DNA of 64,000 bases, from the NCBI RefSeq assembly GCF_013386115.1, contig NZ_JACAOR010000019.1, positions 1-64,000 of the forward strand, written 5' to 3'. Below the pieces are notes generated by a model that had not been told where the DNA came from, did no database searches, and saw only the letters and a program-made list of their open reading frames with translations. Position numbers and translations under genes: made by a program. The first letter of the stretch is position 1. Each line of letters begins with the position of its first letter. The DNA is from Pseudomonas gingeri. Lineage in GTDB: Bacteria; Pseudomonadota; Gammaproteobacteria; Pseudomonadales; Pseudomonadaceae. This document shows positions 26,508-34,115 of this stretch, piece after piece.

Positions 26508-28079
26508 ATGACAGGCGAACTCAACATCACTCCCCTGGCCCAGTTGATCCAGGCCAGCAGCCGTCCGGCGGTCCTCGCCAGCGAACTGCTGAAACTGACC
26601 CCGCCCCTCGACGGACTGATCGCTCCCGGGCAAAGCGCCAAGGCCGATGTGCTGTCGCTGAAGCAGGCCGACCAGACCTTCCAGCTGTTGCTCAAGCTGA
26701 CCACCGACAATGGCCGCCAGACCACCGTACAGGCCACCAGCAACCAGCCGCTGCCCCAGGGCACCCAACTGACCGTGACCCAACCCTCGGCCGGCAACCT
26801 GGCCATCACCGTGCAGCAGGCGCTCAGCGCCAGCGTTGCCGCCCTGACCCGCCTGGACACCACGCAACTGCCGGCCGGAACCCTGCTGCAAGGCAAGGTC
26901 ATGACCAGCCAGGTGCTGCCGCAGGTGCCGGGGCAACCGCTGGTCTATCGCTCGCTGGTGAGCCTGCTCAATACCGTGCTGAGCGGCACCACCCTGGCCC
27001 TAGACAGTCCGCAACCGCTGCGTATCGGCAGCCTGCTCAGCGCCCTGGTGCAGGACTCGCAGAGCCTGAGCTTCGTGCCGCTGAGCGGCCGCCAGGACCA
27101 GTTGGCGGTGGCCCAGCAACTGCTGGCCCAGCAAGGCCGCCAGGGCTCTCTGGACAGCCTGATCAACAGCCTGCAGAACCTGCCGCGCAAAGACGACCTG
27201 CCCGCCGACCTGCGTGCCGCCATCGCCACCCTGCTCGACGATCTGCCCGACCTCGCACAGTTGAGCAACCCCAAGGGCCTGGCCCTGGCCCTGCAGAACA
27301 GCGGACTGTTTCTCGAGGCCAGGCTGTTGCTGGGACAGAACCCGGCCATGGCGCCTGACCTCAAGGGCAACCTGTTGCGCCTGATCGCCCAGATCATGCC
27401 GCAGTTACCGGACACCCCGGCCAGCAACCCGGGTGCCTCCGCCGCCGTGCTGGCCCAGGCCTTGCCGGGATTTGTCCGCAGTGCCCTGGGGGCGCTTGGG
27501 CAGGTCGGCGGCAAGGCCGAGCCCGTCAGTTTTCCCCTGCCCTCGCGGCTGCTGCAGAGCCTGGCCGGCGAAGGCGGCCTGGAGAACCTGCTGCGTCTCG
27601 CCGCCGCGGCCGTTTCGCGCCTGCAAAGCCATCAACTGTCGAGCCTGGAACAGACCGGCCGAACGCCCGACGGCAACCTGCAGACCACCTGGCAACTGGA
27701 AATCCCGATGCGCAACCTGCAGGACATCGTGCCCCTGCAGATCAAGATCCAGCACGAAGAAACCCCGGAGAAGGAATCCGGCGAGAAACCCGAGCAACGC
27801 GAGCAGAAGGCGCCGCTATGGCGCGTGGAACTGGCCTTCGACCTGGACCCGCTGGGCCCGCTCCATGTCCAGGCGCAACTGCTGCAAGGCAACCTGTCCG
27901 GCCATCTCTGGGCCGAGCGGCCCTACACCGCCAGCCTGATCGAAAGCGAGCTGGGGGCGCTGCGTGAACAATTGCGCAACAGCGGCCTGAGCGTCGGCGA
28001 ATTCGATTGCCACCAGGGCACGCCACCACAAGGCACTCAAACCCGACTGGAACAACGCTGGGTCGACGAAACCGCATGA
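26508..28079 (+). CDS. FliK-like flagellar hook-length control domain protein
   Basis: A 523-residue protein, distinct from the true fliK at 48.7-50.1 kb. The N-terminal 350 residues are Leu/Gln-rich and low in aromatics, as in molecular-ruler proteins. The C-terminal part (TWQLEIPMRNLQDIVPLQIKI through SLIESELGALREQLRNSGL) is the Flg_hook domain, which in FliK talks to FlhB to switch secretion specificity. The ATG at 26508 starts MTGELNITPLAQLIQ; the upstream open frame overlaps ccmA. The stop overlaps the next gene's ATG. The 195 bases before it, shared with ccmA, show no clear promoter. Confidence 0.8.
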   Translation: MTGELNITPLAQLIQASSRPAVLASELLKLTPPLDGLIAPGQSAKADVLSLKQADQTFQLLLKLTTDNGRQTTVQATSNQPLPQGTQLTVTQPSAGNLAITVQQALSASVAALTRLDTTQLPAGTLLQGKVMTSQVLPQVPGQPLVYRSLVSLLNTVLSGTTLALDSPQPLRIGSLLSALVQDSQSLSFVPLSGRQDQLAVAQQLLAQQGRQGSLDSLINSLQNLPRKDDLPADLRAAIATLLDDLPDLAQLSNPKGLALALQNSGLFLEARLLLGQNPAMAPDLKGNLLRLIAQIMPQLPDTPASNPGASAAVLAQALPGFVRSALGALGQVGGKAEPVSFPLPSRLLQSLAGEGGLENLLRLAAAAVSRLQSHQLSSLEQTGRTPDGNLQTTWQLEIPMRNLQDIVPLQIKIQHEETPEKESGEKPEQREQKAPLWRVELAFDLDPLGPLHVQAQLLQGNLSGHLWAERPYTASLIESELGALREQLRNSGLSVGEFDCHQGTPPQGTQTRLEQRWVDETA

Positions 28080-28405
28080 AGAATCCGCATACCCCGCGCC
28101 AGGCCATCGCCCTCAAGTACGATGGCCAGCAAGCCCCGACCCTGACCGCCAAGGGCGATGAAGAGTTGGCCGAAGCCATCCTCAAGCTGGCCCGCGACTA
28201 CGAAGTGCCGATCTACGAGAATGCCGAACTGGTGAAACTGCTGGCCCGCCTGGAACTGGGCGACAGCATTCCGGAGGAGTTGTACCGGACCATTGCCGAG
28301 ATCATCGCCTTCGCCTGGCGCTTGAAAGGCAAGTTTCCCCAGGGACAGGACCCCGATGCGCCGGCGGTGGAGAAGGATGTGACTGCCAGGGGAGACGACT
28401 ACTGA
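28076..28405 (+). CDS. Free-standing FlhB C-terminal-domain protein
   Basis: A 109-residue soluble protein that resembles only the cytoplasmic C-terminal cleavage product of FlhB. AIALKYDGQQAPTLTAKGDEELA aligns with the stretch that follows the NPTH cleavage site of FlhB (AVALKYD...LLAKGNDFIA). Its own N-terminus MKNPHTPRQ sits where NPTH would be. There are no membrane segments. Similar proteins (FlhX/YlqH-type) are known beside FliK-like genes in other bacteria and can partly replace the FlhB C-domain. The ATG overlaps the FliK-like stop, indicating one functional unit. Confidence 0.82.
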   Translation: MKNPHTPRQAIALKYDGQQAPTLTAKGDEELAEAILKLARDYEVPIYENAELVKLLARLELGDSIPEELYRTIAEIIAFAWRLKGKFPQGQDPDAPAVEKDVTARGDDY

Positions 28406-28406
28406 T

Positions 28407-28535
28407 GATCGCTCCCACAGGGCCTGCAGCCGTGACGCTGTGGGAGCGGGATCGCGCGCGAAGCTTTTGAGCGGACGCGGAGCGTCCCGTAAGGCATTCC
28501 CACGCTGGAGCGTGGGAACGATCAGCGTAGGTCTA
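28407..28535. repeat. REP hairpin plus second copy of the composite double-hairpin repeat
   Basis: GATCGCTCCCACA and TGTGGGAGCGGGATC form a stem. From 28461 (GAAGCTTTTGAGCGGACGCG) the sequence matches the element at 12274-12337 almost base for base, including GGACGCGGAGCGTCC and TTCCCACGC...CGTGGGAACGATCA. It sits between the convergent FlhB-like and DUF2802 genes, so it may also serve as a bidirectional terminator. Confidence 0.8.
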
Positions 28536-28540
28536 GCCCA

Positions 28541-28933
28541 TCAATTGCGATGCAGCTTGCTCATCAGTTCCGCCTCGGCCTGGGTCAGGCCGCAGGACTG
28601 GGTCAGTTCGTCGACGCTGGCCCCCATGCCGACCAGCCGGGCAGCCTGGGCGAAGGACAGGGTCGAAGGATCACGCTGCTCCAGTTGCGCCAGCTTGTCC
28701 GGCAAGGGGCCGACCACCGCGCGCAGTTCGTGCAGGTCTTCGCCCATGCGCACCGTGCCGTTCTGGAAATTGTCGACCCGCCGGGCCAGTTCCTTGATGC
28801 GCTGGTCGCGCAACGCATCGCCCTCGGCCTGCTGCGCGGCGATCTGCCGCTGACCACGGGTGTAGGCCAGGAACATGCCCAGCGTCCCGGCCCACAACAG
28901 GGCCAGGAGGATGACTGCAACCTCAAGAATCAA
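28541..28933 (-). CDS. DUF2802 protein at the end of the chemotaxis operon
   Basis: 130 residues: one N-terminal membrane helix (VAVILLALLWAGTLGMFLAY), a coiled-coil middle rich in Q/E/R, and the DUF2802 C-terminal helix-turn-helix-like segment (SFAQAARLVGMGASVDELTQSCGLTQAEAELM). It follows cheW directly on the same strand. It is regularly found at this place in Pseudomonas che clusters; its function is not known. Confidence 0.85.
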   Translation of the reverse strand: MILEVAVILLALLWAGTLGMFLAYTRGQRQIAAQQAEGDALRDQRIKELARRVDNFQNGTVRMGEDLHELRAVVGPLPDKLAQLEQRDPSTLSFAQAARLVGMGASVDELTQSCGLTQAEAELMSKLHRN

Positions 28934-29416
28934 TCAGATGCTCTCCAGCTCGGACCATTCTTCTTCGCTCATCATCTTGTCCAGCTCCACCAGGATCAGC
29001 AACTCGCCGTTCTTGTTGCACACGCCCTGGATGAACTTGGCCGACTCTTCGTTACCGACGTTCGGTGCGGTCTCGACTTCCGACTGACGCAGGTAAACCA
29101 CTTCCGCCACGCTGTCGACCATGATCCCGACCACTTGCTTGTCGGCTTCGATGATGACGATACGGGTGTTGTCGTTGACTTCGGTCGGCACCAGGCCGAA
29201 ACGCTGGCGGGTGTCGATCACGGTGACGACGTTGCCGCGCAGGTTGATGATCCCCAGCACGTAGCTCGGCGCACCCGGTACCGGGGCGATCTCGGTATAA
29301 CGCAGGACTTCCTGGACCCGCATCACGTTGATGCCGTAGGACTCGTTGTCCAGCTTGAACGTCACCCACTGCAGGATTGGATCATCGGAACCCTGTGAAG
29401 ACGCTGACTTATTCAT
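28934..29416 (-). CDS. cheW: Chemotaxis coupling protein CheW
   Basis: A 160-residue CheW-fold protein (LQWVTFKLDNESYGINVMRVQEVLRY, PGAPSYVLGIINLRGNVVTVID, NTRIVIIEADKQVVGIMVDSV). It bridges chemoreceptors and the CheA P5 domain. The stop abuts the start of the DUF2802 gene. Length is typical of single-domain CheW. Confidence 0.95.
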   Translation of the reverse strand: MNKSASSQGSDDPILQWVTFKLDNESYGINVMRVQEVLRYTEIAPVPGAPSYVLGIINLRGNVVTVIDTRQRFGLVPTEVNDNTRIVIIEADKQVVGIMVDSVAEVVYLRQSEVETAPNVGNEESAKFIQGVCNKNGELLILVELDKMMSEEEWSELESI

Positions 29417-29492
29417 ACCCCTGCCCCTCGATTACCGTTGATACGGTGTGTGTGCTGTCTGACGCCCGGGCGCGATAACCGCCCTGGCGCTG

Positions 29493-30359
29493 TTATTTGT
29501 TGGTTGGCTTGTTCAACTGCATGTGCTTGACCGCACCGCTGGCGATCAACTCGGCCAGTTCGGAGACGTCCAGCAGCGCACACATGTGTTCGATGACCGT
29601 GCCCGCCAGCCACGGCCGCTGCCCACGATGAGAGCGCCATTTGATTTCATTGGGGTCCAGGCGCAACGAGCGACTGACCTGATGCACCGCCAGCCCCCAT
29701 TCGTAGCCCTGTACCGAAATAACGTATTGCAGCCCCTGGCGGAAGTCGTCGCGATAGCGATCAGGCATCACCCAGCGAGCGGTGTCCAGTACCTTCAGAT
29801 TACCGGCCTGGCTCGGCAGGATGCCGAGGAACCAGTCCGGCTGGCCGAACAACGGTGTCAGCTCATGACCGGCCAGGGAGTAGATCGACCCCAGGCACAC
29901 CAGCGGCACCGCCAGGGTCAGCCCGGCGACATCGAACAACAGGCATTCGAACGGCTCGGCGGCCCAATGCGGACGCGCATCACCTTCGACCGGCGGCGGC
30001 GTGATGTTCTGGGCCGGAGGCAGATGCACCTCGACCACCGGTTCCACCAGCACCGGGGCGACCGGGCGGGCCACGGGCAACTCGACGGCCACCTCGACCG
30101 GCGCCGGAACGGGCGCAAGCGCTACAGGCGCGACCAGCGCCTGGGCGGCCATGGCGTCGCGGGCCTGTTCTTCCAGTACCGCCGCCTGGAATTCATCCAG
30201 TTCGCTGACCGGCTCGGGTTCGACCGCAACCGGGACTGTGATCTCGGGCTCTGCGGCGAGCGCCACCGGCAGTTCTTCGGTCGCCTCCTGCAGCAATGCA
30301 TCCAGATAGGATTGCAGCGCCACCTGCGGACGGGTCGTGATGTCGACAGGACGGTTCAT
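29493..30359 (-). CDS. parP: CheW-domain protein, ParP-like
   Basis: 288 residues. The N-terminal 140 residues are Ala/Pro/Val-rich and probably unstructured; the C-terminal half is a CheW-like AIF domain (PFECLLFDVAGLTLAVPLVCLGSIYSL, ...YVISVQGYEWGLAVHQVSRSL). In Vibrio and Pseudomonas the ParP protein next to the ParA-like ParC ties chemosensory arrays to the cell pole by binding CheA. Here it lies directly downstream of that ParA-type gene. I take the ATG at 30359 (MNRPVDITTRPQ); an ATG four codons earlier is possible. Confidence 0.82.
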   Translation of the reverse strand: MNRPVDITTRPQVALQSYLDALLQEATEELPVALAAEPEITVPVAVEPEPVSELDEFQAAVLEEQARDAMAAQALVAPVALAPVPAPVEVAVELPVARPVAPVLVEPVVEVHLPPAQNITPPPVEGDARPHWAAEPFECLLFDVAGLTLAVPLVCLGSIYSLAGHELTPLFGQPDWFLGILPSQAGNLKVLDTARWVMPDRYRDDFRQGLQYVISVQGYEWGLAVHQVSRSLRLDPNEIKWRSHRGQRPWLAGTVIEHMCALLDVSELAELIASGAVKHMQLNKPTNK

Positions 30360-30443
30360 CTGGATGCCCATGGAGATGCCCCGCTACAGTGACCTGTAGG
30401 GGTTATCGGCGGGACCGGCAGGCGACTTGAGCAATACATCATG

Positions 30444-31232
30444 TCAGGCCACCTGCGGTACGAGCTGCTGGGTCAGCAGATGTTTGAGCAATGCCCGGTA
30501 AGCCAGCACGCCACGGCTCTTGCCGTCGAACTGCGACGGCGTGACCCCGGCCCGGCTGGCGTCACGCAGGCGCGTGTCGACCGGAATGTAGCCTTGCCAG
30601 ATCGCATCCGGGAACTTGTCGCGCAGCACCCGCAGGGTGCCCATGGACGCCTGGGTCCGCCGGTCGAACAGGGTCGGAATGATCGTGTAGGGCAAGGCCT
30701 GCTTGCGCGAGCGGTTGATCATCGCCAGGGTGTTGACCATGCGTTCCAGGCCCTTCACCGCCAGGTGTTCGGTCTGCACCGGCACCACCAGCTGCTGGCT
30801 GGCCGCCAGGGCATTGACCATCAGCACGCCGAGCAGTGGCGGGCTGTCGATCACCGCATAATCGAAATCCTGCCACAACTGCGCCAGGCTCTTGGCGATC
30901 ACCAGGCCCAGCCCGCTCTGGCCCGGCGACAGGCGCTCGAGGGTCGCCAGCGCGGTGCTGGAAGGCAACAGGGAAATGCGTTCGTCACTGGTCGACAGCA
31001 GCAACTGCCCGGGCAGGCCTTCAGGCACCTGGCCCTTGTGCTGGAACAGATCGAAGTTGCTGTGCTCCAGGGTGTCTGGATCGTAGCCGAAGTAGCTGGT
31101 CATCGAGCCGTGCGGATCGAGGTCGACGACGACCACGCGCTTGCCCGCCTCGGCCAGCAAGCCGGCTAAAGCGATGGAGGAAGTGGTCTTACCGACGCCA
31201 CCTTTTTGATTGGCTACTGCCCAGACTCTCAT
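30444..31232 (-). CDS. parC: ParA-family ATPase for chemosensory array positioning (ParC)
   Basis: A 262-residue MinD/ParA ATPase with the deviant Walker A KGGVGKTTSSIAL near residue 11, VVDLDPHGS and the AVIDSPPLLGVLM Walker B. Located between motD and the ParP-like gene, it matches ParC, which places chemotaxis arrays at the old pole and segregates them. It must not be confused with topoisomerase IV subunit ParC. A role in plasmid partition is unlikely in this context. Confidence 0.87.
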   Translation of the reverse strand: MRVWAVANQKGGVGKTTSSIALAGLLAEAGKRVVVVDLDPHGSMTSYFGYDPDTLEHSNFDLFQHKGQVPEGLPGQLLLSTSDERISLLPSSTALATLERLSPGQSGLGLVIAKSLAQLWQDFDYAVIDSPPLLGVLMVNALAASQQLVVPVQTEHLAVKGLERMVNTLAMINRSRKQALPYTIIPTLFDRRTQASMGTLRVLRDKFPDAIWQGYIPVDTRLRDASRAGVTPSQFDGKSRGVLAYRALLKHLLTQQLVPQVA

Positions 31233-31284
31233 TCAGTGTGTTCCTCCCGGCAAAGCATCAGGCTCGCCGAGAAATAGCGCTAAG

Positions 31285-32172
31285 TTATAGAGCAGGTGCC
31301 GGAGATTTGACGGCATTCTCGCGTACCGCTTGCTTTACCGCTGGCGGTGCAGTTTGTGTGCCAGCCCGCTTAAGTGCCGCATCGGGTGTCGCATGGGCGG
31401 TCCCCGTGCCGGTCAGGCTGCGGCGCACATCCAGGTTGCGCGACACCACCAGCACCACCCGGCGATTGCGCGCCCGGCCTTCCGCCGTGGCATTGTTGGC
31501 CACCGGCTGGAACTCGCCGTAACCGACCGACGCCATCCGCTGCGGATTGACCCCTTCCATCGCCATCATCCGCACGATACTCGACGAACGCGCCGAGGAC
31601 AGCTCCCAGTTGGTCGGGTATTGCGCCGTGCGGATCGGCTGGTCATCGGTAAACCCCTCGACATGGATCGGGTTGTCGAAGGGTTTGAGGATCTTCGACA
31701 CCTTGGCGATGATGTCGAAGGCCTTGTCGCTGGGCAAGGCGTCGCCGCTGCCGAACAACAGGCCGGAATTGAGTTCGATCTCGACCCACAACTCGTTGCC
31801 GCGCACGGTCATCTGGTTGGAACTGATCAGATCGCCGAACGCCGCGCTGATATCGTCGGCAATGCTCTTGAGCGGATCCGCCGCACCCTGGCCGAAGGCC
31901 GCGTCGGTCTGGTCGGCGTCCTTGATCAGCGGGTCCGCCGGCTTGACGGTCACCGGTCGCTCGTCGCCGATGGGGATCGGCTTGAGGCTGCGATCGGCAT
32001 CGGTGAAGACGCCGACCAGGGCCTGGGAGATGATCTTGTACTTGCCTTCGTTGATCGACGAAATCGAGTACATGACCACGAAAAAGGCGAACAGCAGGGT
32101 GATGAAGTCGGCGTAGGAAACCAGCCAGCGCTCGTGGTTCACATGCTCTTCGTGTTGGCGGCGTCTGGCCAT
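31285..32172 (-). CDS. motD: Flagellar stator protein MotD (MotB family)
   Basis: 295 residues: one membrane helix with the essential proton-carrying aspartate D22 (WLVSYADFITLLFAFF), a plug/linker and a C-terminal OmpA-like peptidoglycan-binding domain (HVEGFTDDQPI..., SSARSSSIVRMMAMEGVNPQRMASVGYGE). The last 40 residues are a Thr/Pro/Ala tail. With MotC it forms the second stator of Pseudomonas, active in viscous media and swarming. It follows motC with an 11-base gap. Confidence 0.93.
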   Translation of the reverse strand: MARRRQHEEHVNHERWLVSYADFITLLFAFFVVMYSISSINEGKYKIISQALVGVFTDADRSLKPIPIGDERPVTVKPADPLIKDADQTDAAFGQGAADPLKSIADDISAAFGDLISSNQMTVRGNELWVEIELNSGLLFGSGDALPSDKAFDIIAKVSKILKPFDNPIHVEGFTDDQPIRTAQYPTNWELSSARSSSIVRMMAMEGVNPQRMASVGYGEFQPVANNATAEGRARNRRVVLVVSRNLDVRRSLTGTGTAHATPDAALKRAGTQTAPPAVKQAVRENAVKSPAPAL

Positions 32173-32183
32173 GTCCTACTCCA

Positions 32184-32924
32184 TCAGTCCATGAAGCCCT
32201 GGAGCTTCAGTTCAATGGAGCGCGGGTTCTCGCCTTCGGCGATCGACAGGATGCCTTCGAGGAGCATTTCCCGATAACGCGACTGGCGCAGGGCGATCGA
32301 CTTCAGTTTGCTGGCAATCGGCAACAGCACCAGGTTGGCACTGGCTACGCCATAGATGGTCGCGACGAACGCCACGGCGATGCCGTTGCCCAGTTGCGAC
32401 GGGTCACCGAGGTTGCCCATTACGTGGATCAGGCCCATGACCGCACCGATGATACCGATGGTCGGCGCATAGCCGCCCATGCTCTCGAAGACCTTGGCGG
32501 CTTCGATATCGCGGCTCTCCTGGGTGTAGAAATCCACCTCGAGGATACTGCGGATGGCTTCCGGTTCGGCGCCGTCGACCAGCAATTGCAGGCCCTTACG
32601 CGAATAGGTGTCCGGTTCGGCATCCGCCACGCCTTCCAGGCCCAGCAGGCCCTCCTTGCGCGCCGTCAGGCTCCAGTTCACCACACGATCGATGCCACCG
32701 GGCAGGTCGACGCGGGGCGGGAACAGGATCCAGCCGAGAATCTGCATGGCCCGCTTGAACGCGCTCATCGGCGACTGCAGCAAGGCCGCGCCGATGGTCC
32801 CGCCCAGCACGATGAGCGCCGCCGGGCCGTTGGCCAGGGCGCCGAGGTGGCCGCCTTCGAGGTAGTTGCCGCCGATAATGGCGACAAACGCCATGATGAT
32901 GCCGATAAGGCTCAACACATCCAT
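32184..32924 (-). CDS. motC: Flagellar stator protein MotC (MotA family)
   Basis: A 246-residue four-transmembrane protein of the MotA/TolQ superfamily (MDVLSLIGIIMAFVAIIGGNYLEG; the cytoplasmic loop with charged residues; VFESMGGYAPTIGIIGAVMGLIHVM). It is the proton-channel partner of MotD. The ATG at 32924 overlaps the cheB stop as TGATG; an in-frame TTG three codons earlier is unlikely. Confidence 0.93.
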   Translation of the reverse strand: MDVLSLIGIIMAFVAIIGGNYLEGGHLGALANGPAALIVLGGTIGAALLQSPMSAFKRAMQILGWILFPPRVDLPGGIDRVVNWSLTARKEGLLGLEGVADAEPDTYSRKGLQLLVDGAEPEAIRSILEVDFYTQESRDIEAAKVFESMGGYAPTIGIIGAVMGLIHVMGNLGDPSQLGNGIAVAFVATIYGVASANLVLLPIASKLKSIALRQSRYREMLLEGILSIAEGENPRSIELKLQGFMD

Positions 32925-34063
32925 CAGAGACAAGCCTCGACCAGATGTTTGCCGATATCGTCCAGGCTGTACACGGCATCAGCCAGCTCGGCCTTGACGA
33001 TCGCCATCGGCATGCCGTAGATCACGCAGCTCGCCTCGTCCTGGGCCCAGATCGCACTGCCGCCCTGCTTGAGCAGGCGCGCGCCTTCGCGGCCGTCGGC
33101 GCCCATGCCGGTCAGCACCACCGCCAGAACTTTGTCACCATAGGACTTGGCCGCGGAACCGAAGGTGATATCCACACACGGTTTGTAGTTCAGGCGCTCG
33201 TCGCCCGGCAGAATCTTCACCGCGCCACGACCGTCGATCATCATCTGCTTGCCACCCGGAGCCAGCAACGCCAGGCCCGGACGCAGGATGTCGCCATCCT
33301 CGGCTTCCTTGACGCTGATCCGGCAGAGCTTGTCCAGGCGCTCGGCGAAGGCCTTGGTGAAGGCCGCCGGCATATGCTGGATCAGCACGATCGGCGCCGG
33401 GAAGTTGGCCGGCAGTTGTGTCAGGACGCGTTGCAGCGCAACCGGACCGCCGGTGGAAGTGCCGATGGCGACCAGCTTGTAGGCCTTGCGCTTCGGTGCG
33501 GCCGAGGTCGATGCGGCTGGCGCTGGAGCACGGCTGGCCACTGGCGTGGTGCGCACGGGAGCCGGCGCCGCGGCGCTGCTGCCAAAGCTGCCCGAAGAAG
33601 CCGGAGCGGCACTCGGCGCCGGGGTTGAAGGCGAGGCCGGAGCACTGTAGCTGCTGAAACGACGGTTGCTGCGCGAAATGCTGTGCACCTTCTCGCACAG
33701 CAATTGCTTGACCTTCTCGGGATTGCGCGAGATGTCTTCGAAATTCTTCGGCAGGAAGTCCACGGCCCCGGCATCCAGCGCGTCGAGGGTGACCCGCGCG
33801 CCTTCATGGGTCAGGGACGAGAACATCAGAACCGGAGTCGGACAGCGCTGCATGATATGCCGCACCGCCGTGATGCCATCCATCATCGGCATCTCGTAGT
33901 CCATGGTGATCACGTCCGGCTTGAGCGCCTGGGCCTGATCGATGGCTTCTTTACCGTTGGTCGCCGTGCCGACAACCTGGATGCTCGGATCCGCCGAAAG
34001 AATTTCCGAGACGCGGCGGCGGAAAAACCCCGAATCATCCACCACCAGGACCTTGACTACCAT
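32924..34063 (-). CDS. cheB: Chemoreceptor glutamate methylesterase CheB
   Basis: 379 residues. An N-terminal receiver domain with phosphoacceptor D55 (VITMDYEMPMMDG) is joined by a long Ser/Ala/Pro linker (about 140-185) to the methylesterase domain. The catalytic triad motifs are AIGTSTGGPVAL (Ser), IQHMPAAFTKAFAERL (His) and LTGMGADGREGA (Asp). It demethylates receptors for adaptation. ATG 34063 has GGAG upstream; the longer open frame overlaps untranslated sequence after cheA. Confidence 0.95.
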   Translation of the reverse strand: MVVKVLVVDDSGFFRRRVSEILSADPSIQVVGTATNGKEAIDQAQALKPDVITMDYEMPMMDGITAVRHIMQRCPTPVLMFSSLTHEGARVTLDALDAGAVDFLPKNFEDISRNPEKVKQLLCEKVHSISRSNRRFSSYSAPASPSTPAPSAAPASSGSFGSSAAAPAPVRTTPVASRAPAPAASTSAAPKRKAYKLVAIGTSTGGPVALQRVLTQLPANFPAPIVLIQHMPAAFTKAFAERLDKLCRISVKEAEDGDILRPGLALLAPGGKQMMIDGRGAVKILPGDERLNYKPCVDITFGSAAKSYGDKVLAVVLTGMGADGREGARLLKQGGSAIWAQDEASCVIYGMPMAIVKAELADAVYSLDDIGKHLVEACL

Positions 34064-34115
34064 AAACACTCCGTTAGGTACGGCGGCGGACTCATGCACC
34101 GCCGCCGAACCAGAA

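Noticed and set aside
10366..28535. REP clusters as a CRISPR array
   Set aside because: Units are palindromic, irregularly spaced and scattered between genes, with no uniform spacers or cas genes.
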